DNA of 64,000 nt from JAAYDS01 sp012729155 (lineage in GTDB: Bacteria > Chloroflexota > Anaerolineae > UBA1429): NCBI GenBank assembly GCA_036774405.1, contig DAIPBO010000018.1:1-64000 (forward strand), in the 5' to 3' direction. The notes under the pieces were generated by a model. It worked only from the letters and a program-made list of their open reading frames with translations, searched no databases and was not told the DNA's origin. This document shows positions 62,600-64,000 of the stretch, piece after piece. Each line of letters starts with the position of its first letter. Within the stretch, counting starts at the first letter, position 1. The translations under genes were made by a program, and so were the position numbers.

Positions 62600-63637
62600 C
62601 TAGAAAAAGGGCGGGAGCGAGAGTGACTTGGGTGCATCGGCAGCATCTTTTCGCCATGCCTGCAGACGCTCCAGGGCGTACTGACGCACCTGGCCCAGAG
62701 CTTGGGTGCCATCGCCAGTAGTGCGCAGCTCGCGAGCGGGCGCGCGATTGTCGAACATGGCGGCAGCGTTCTCTACAGAGATGTCGAGCCGTTGCCATAC
62801 CCAGGCCAGCAATTCGCCGTACAGGGCAACGACACGGAATTCGCCAAAAGCGGTCGTCGGTTGCCCATCCCAGGTGGGGCGTTGCGCCTCGATCAGGGTT
62901 GCGCCCATCAGAGCCGCCTCGACGACGCACATCGTCTCCGGTCCATAGTGATCGTAATCAGAGCGCGACAGTGTACCTGTGAACTGCGGCTCGGCGGCCA
63001 CGACGCTGGTGGCCAGGCTCCTCGAGTAGACCTTGAAGCCACTGCTGATATCGCACACCCGGCCAGGCAGCAGACATGAGACGTCGAGTACACGCTCCTG
63101 GCGCGCCAGGGTGTATGTGAGCGCGTCAACCGTCACCTGGTCGAGCAACTCCTCGAGCTCACCGCGCAGCCAGCCCATAGGGCGTGTGCGACTGGCACGG
63201 CTGCCAATGACCAGCACATCGGCGACGCCACGCGCCTGCGCCACATGTGCAGCCGTTCGCACCAGACGAGGCACCACCGCGGCCATGTGGTCACCATCGC
63301 CATCCAGGTAGGCCAGATAACGAACCTGCGAATGCGCGTCGAGTAGAGCCCTGGTGCCAGCCCGCATAGCGCCAAGCTTGCCCTGGTTCTCGGGCAGACG
63401 CAGCAGGCGCATCCCCTGCGCCAACCGGGGCAAGAGCGCCTCAGCCAGGCGGGCGGTGCGATCATCGCCATCGGTTACCAGAACCACGGCGTTTGGCGTC
63501 ACCACTCGTGGCAGGTCAGCCAGGGTCATGTGCAGCAGCTGCGTCACCGTTTCATCATCGGTCCGCGCTGAAAAGTAGGCCGGCACCACCACGCCTGTCA
63601 CTTCAGCCAGCGCTTCACCATCGAGCCAGCCGTGCAT
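62600..63637 (-). CDS. Glycosyltransferase family 2-like protein
   Basis: About 345 residues. The GT-A region shows VVVPAYFSARTDDETV, NAVVLVTDGDDRTARLAEAL, RLLRLPENQGKLGAMRAGTR and the metal-binding-type YLAYLDGDGDHMA. The C-terminal half (SDYDHYGPETMCVVEAALMG) is less familiar. I start at ATG 63637, with GAGGTG three bases upstream, rather than the farther ATGs. It probably makes or extends a lipid-linked sugar used by the downstream membrane proteins. Confidence 0.75.
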   Translation of the reverse strand: MHGWLDGEALAEVTGVVVPAYFSARTDDETVTQLLHMTLADLPRVVTPNAVVLVTDGDDRTARLAEALLPRLAQGMRLLRLPENQGKLGAMRAGTRALLDAHSQVRYLAYLDGDGDHMAAVVPRLVRTAAHVAQARGVADVLVIGSRASRTRPMGWLRGELEELLDQVTVDALTYTLARQERVLDVSCLLPGRVCDISSGFKVYSRSLATSVVAAEPQFTGTLSRSDYDHYGPETMCVVEAALMGATLIEAQRPTWDGQPTTAFGEFRVVALYGELLAWVWQRLDISVENAAAMFDNRAPARELRTTGDGTQALGQVRQYALERLQAWRKDAADAPKSLSLPPFF

Positions 63638-63704
63638 GTTCACCTCGTGCATAGGGTGCTCAACATTGACACATCGGCCGCGTGGCGTCAAACCAGCGGA
63701 GCGA

Positions 63705-63733
63705 TTGACAATCCGGCAGCCCGATGGTAAGGT
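63705..63733 (+). promoter_or_regulatory. Possible promoter for the right-edge gene
   Basis: TTGACA (63705-63710), 17 bases, then an extended -10 TGGTAAGGT whose TAAGGT is 63728-63733. The start would leave only a few bases before ATG 63746, so translation may be leaderless. Confidence 0.35.
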
Positions 63734-63745
63734 TGGCCATCAGTC

Positions 63746-64000
63746 ATGGTGAGGGCGCTCTTGAGCCATAGCAGGTTTCGCTATCGGACCAGTGAGCAGC
63801 TACTAGATGAAGCTGCGCGTCTATCGATTGACCTACCGTATGTAAGCGATCTGTCGCGGCTGGCGCAGCCTGTGCGTATCGGTGCAGCCAAGACACCCAA
63901 TGCACTGGGCATCCACCCGATGGAAGGCTGCGATGGCACGGTCGATGGCAGCCCGGATGTCCTCACCCACCGACGTTACCTGCGGTTTGCGCGCGGCGGC
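63746..64000 (+). CDS. Old Yellow Enzyme/NADH:flavin oxidoreductase family protein, truncated by the window edge
   Basis: 85 codons are visible from ATG 63746 to the last base with no stop. The sequence IGAAKTPNALGIHPMEGCDG and the following LTHRRYLRFARGG match the N-terminal FMN-binding barrel of Old Yellow Enzyme-type flavin oxidoreductases, which in longer relatives read NALAVHPMEG. The rest lies beyond the window, so the class and any C-terminal [4Fe-4S] domain cannot be judged. Confidence 0.75.
   Translation, partial: MVRALLSHSRFRYRTSEQLLDEAARLSIDLPYVSDLSRLAQPVRIGAAKTPNALGIHPMEGCDGTVDGSPDVLTHRRYLRFARGG

Overview
The window is 64 kb of GC-rich, tightly packed bacterial chromosome with about 48 protein genes, one tRNA gene, short spacers and no recognisable insertion sequence, prophage, CRISPR array or rRNA. 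No marker gene fixes the taxonomy. The mix suggests a member of the Chloroflexota: a TIGR03279-type radical SAM protein, MrfA/MrfB-like repair proteins, several very large DUF2723/YfhO/GT39-like membrane proteins, a tungsten-type aldehyde:ferredoxin oxidoreductase, an Aquifex-type aconitase and a cytoplasmic Hox-like [NiFe] hydrogenase. That assignment is inference. Start codons include many TTG and GTG with good Shine-Dalgarno sites.

Layout. (1) 1-5 kb, minus strand: dnaX-ybaB-recR, then a split transketolase and an MTA/SAH-deaminase-like amidohydrolase fused to a CYTH domain. (2) 7-19.8 kb, mostly plus: a parvulin-type foldase lipoprotein, a convergent MFS gene, proBA, then a long co-directional run with an FAD oxidoreductase, a Gfo/Idh/MocA dehydrogenase, two xylose-isomerase-like TIM barrels, aconitase and an isocitrate/isopropylmalate-type dehydrogenase, closed by a strong terminator. 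(3) 19.8-29.5 kb, minus: two tandem MFS genes (one interrupted by an in-frame TAA) downstream of hypAB, a small membrane protein, the aldehyde:ferredoxin oxidoreductase, and a coupled dac-rluB-cmk-radical SAM operon. (4) 29.6-32.2 kb, plus: an 821-residue CoA-disulfide reductase/rhodanese/TusA/DsrE fusion with its own consensus promoter. (5) 32-43 kb: a lytic transglycosylase lipoprotein with a methyltransferase, a GNAT protein, and the ligA-mrfA-mrfB repair block, in which the helicase carries an HNH nuclease domain. (6) 43-52 kb, minus: one apparent operon for a soluble [NiFe] hydrogenase (HoxU/NuoG-like, HoxY, HoxH), its maturation protease and hypF-C-D-E, with a perfect Crp/Fnr-type palindrome upstream. 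Next to it is a selenocysteine tRNA gene with its own promoter and hairpin. (7) 52.6-63.7 kb: a surface-glycan block of glycosyltransferases, multi-pass GT-C-like proteins and a secreted Pro/Thr-rich protein. (8) The right edge cuts an Old Yellow Enzyme-type gene.

How the parts fit: the hydrogenase, its maturation set (split between two loci), the ferredoxin-linked aldehyde oxidoreductase, selenocysteine decoding and the CoA-persulfide fusion suggest an organism able to run anaerobic redox chemistry. Aconitase and an IDH-like enzyme downstream of proBA could feed 2-oxoglutarate/glutamate toward proline. No single new system is proven. The best leads are the HNH-bearing MrfA-like helicase, the amidohydrolase-CYTH fusion, the hydrogenase operon without a HoxF gene, the oxidoreductase/TIM-barrel sugar cluster, and the MFS gene with one nonsense codon.
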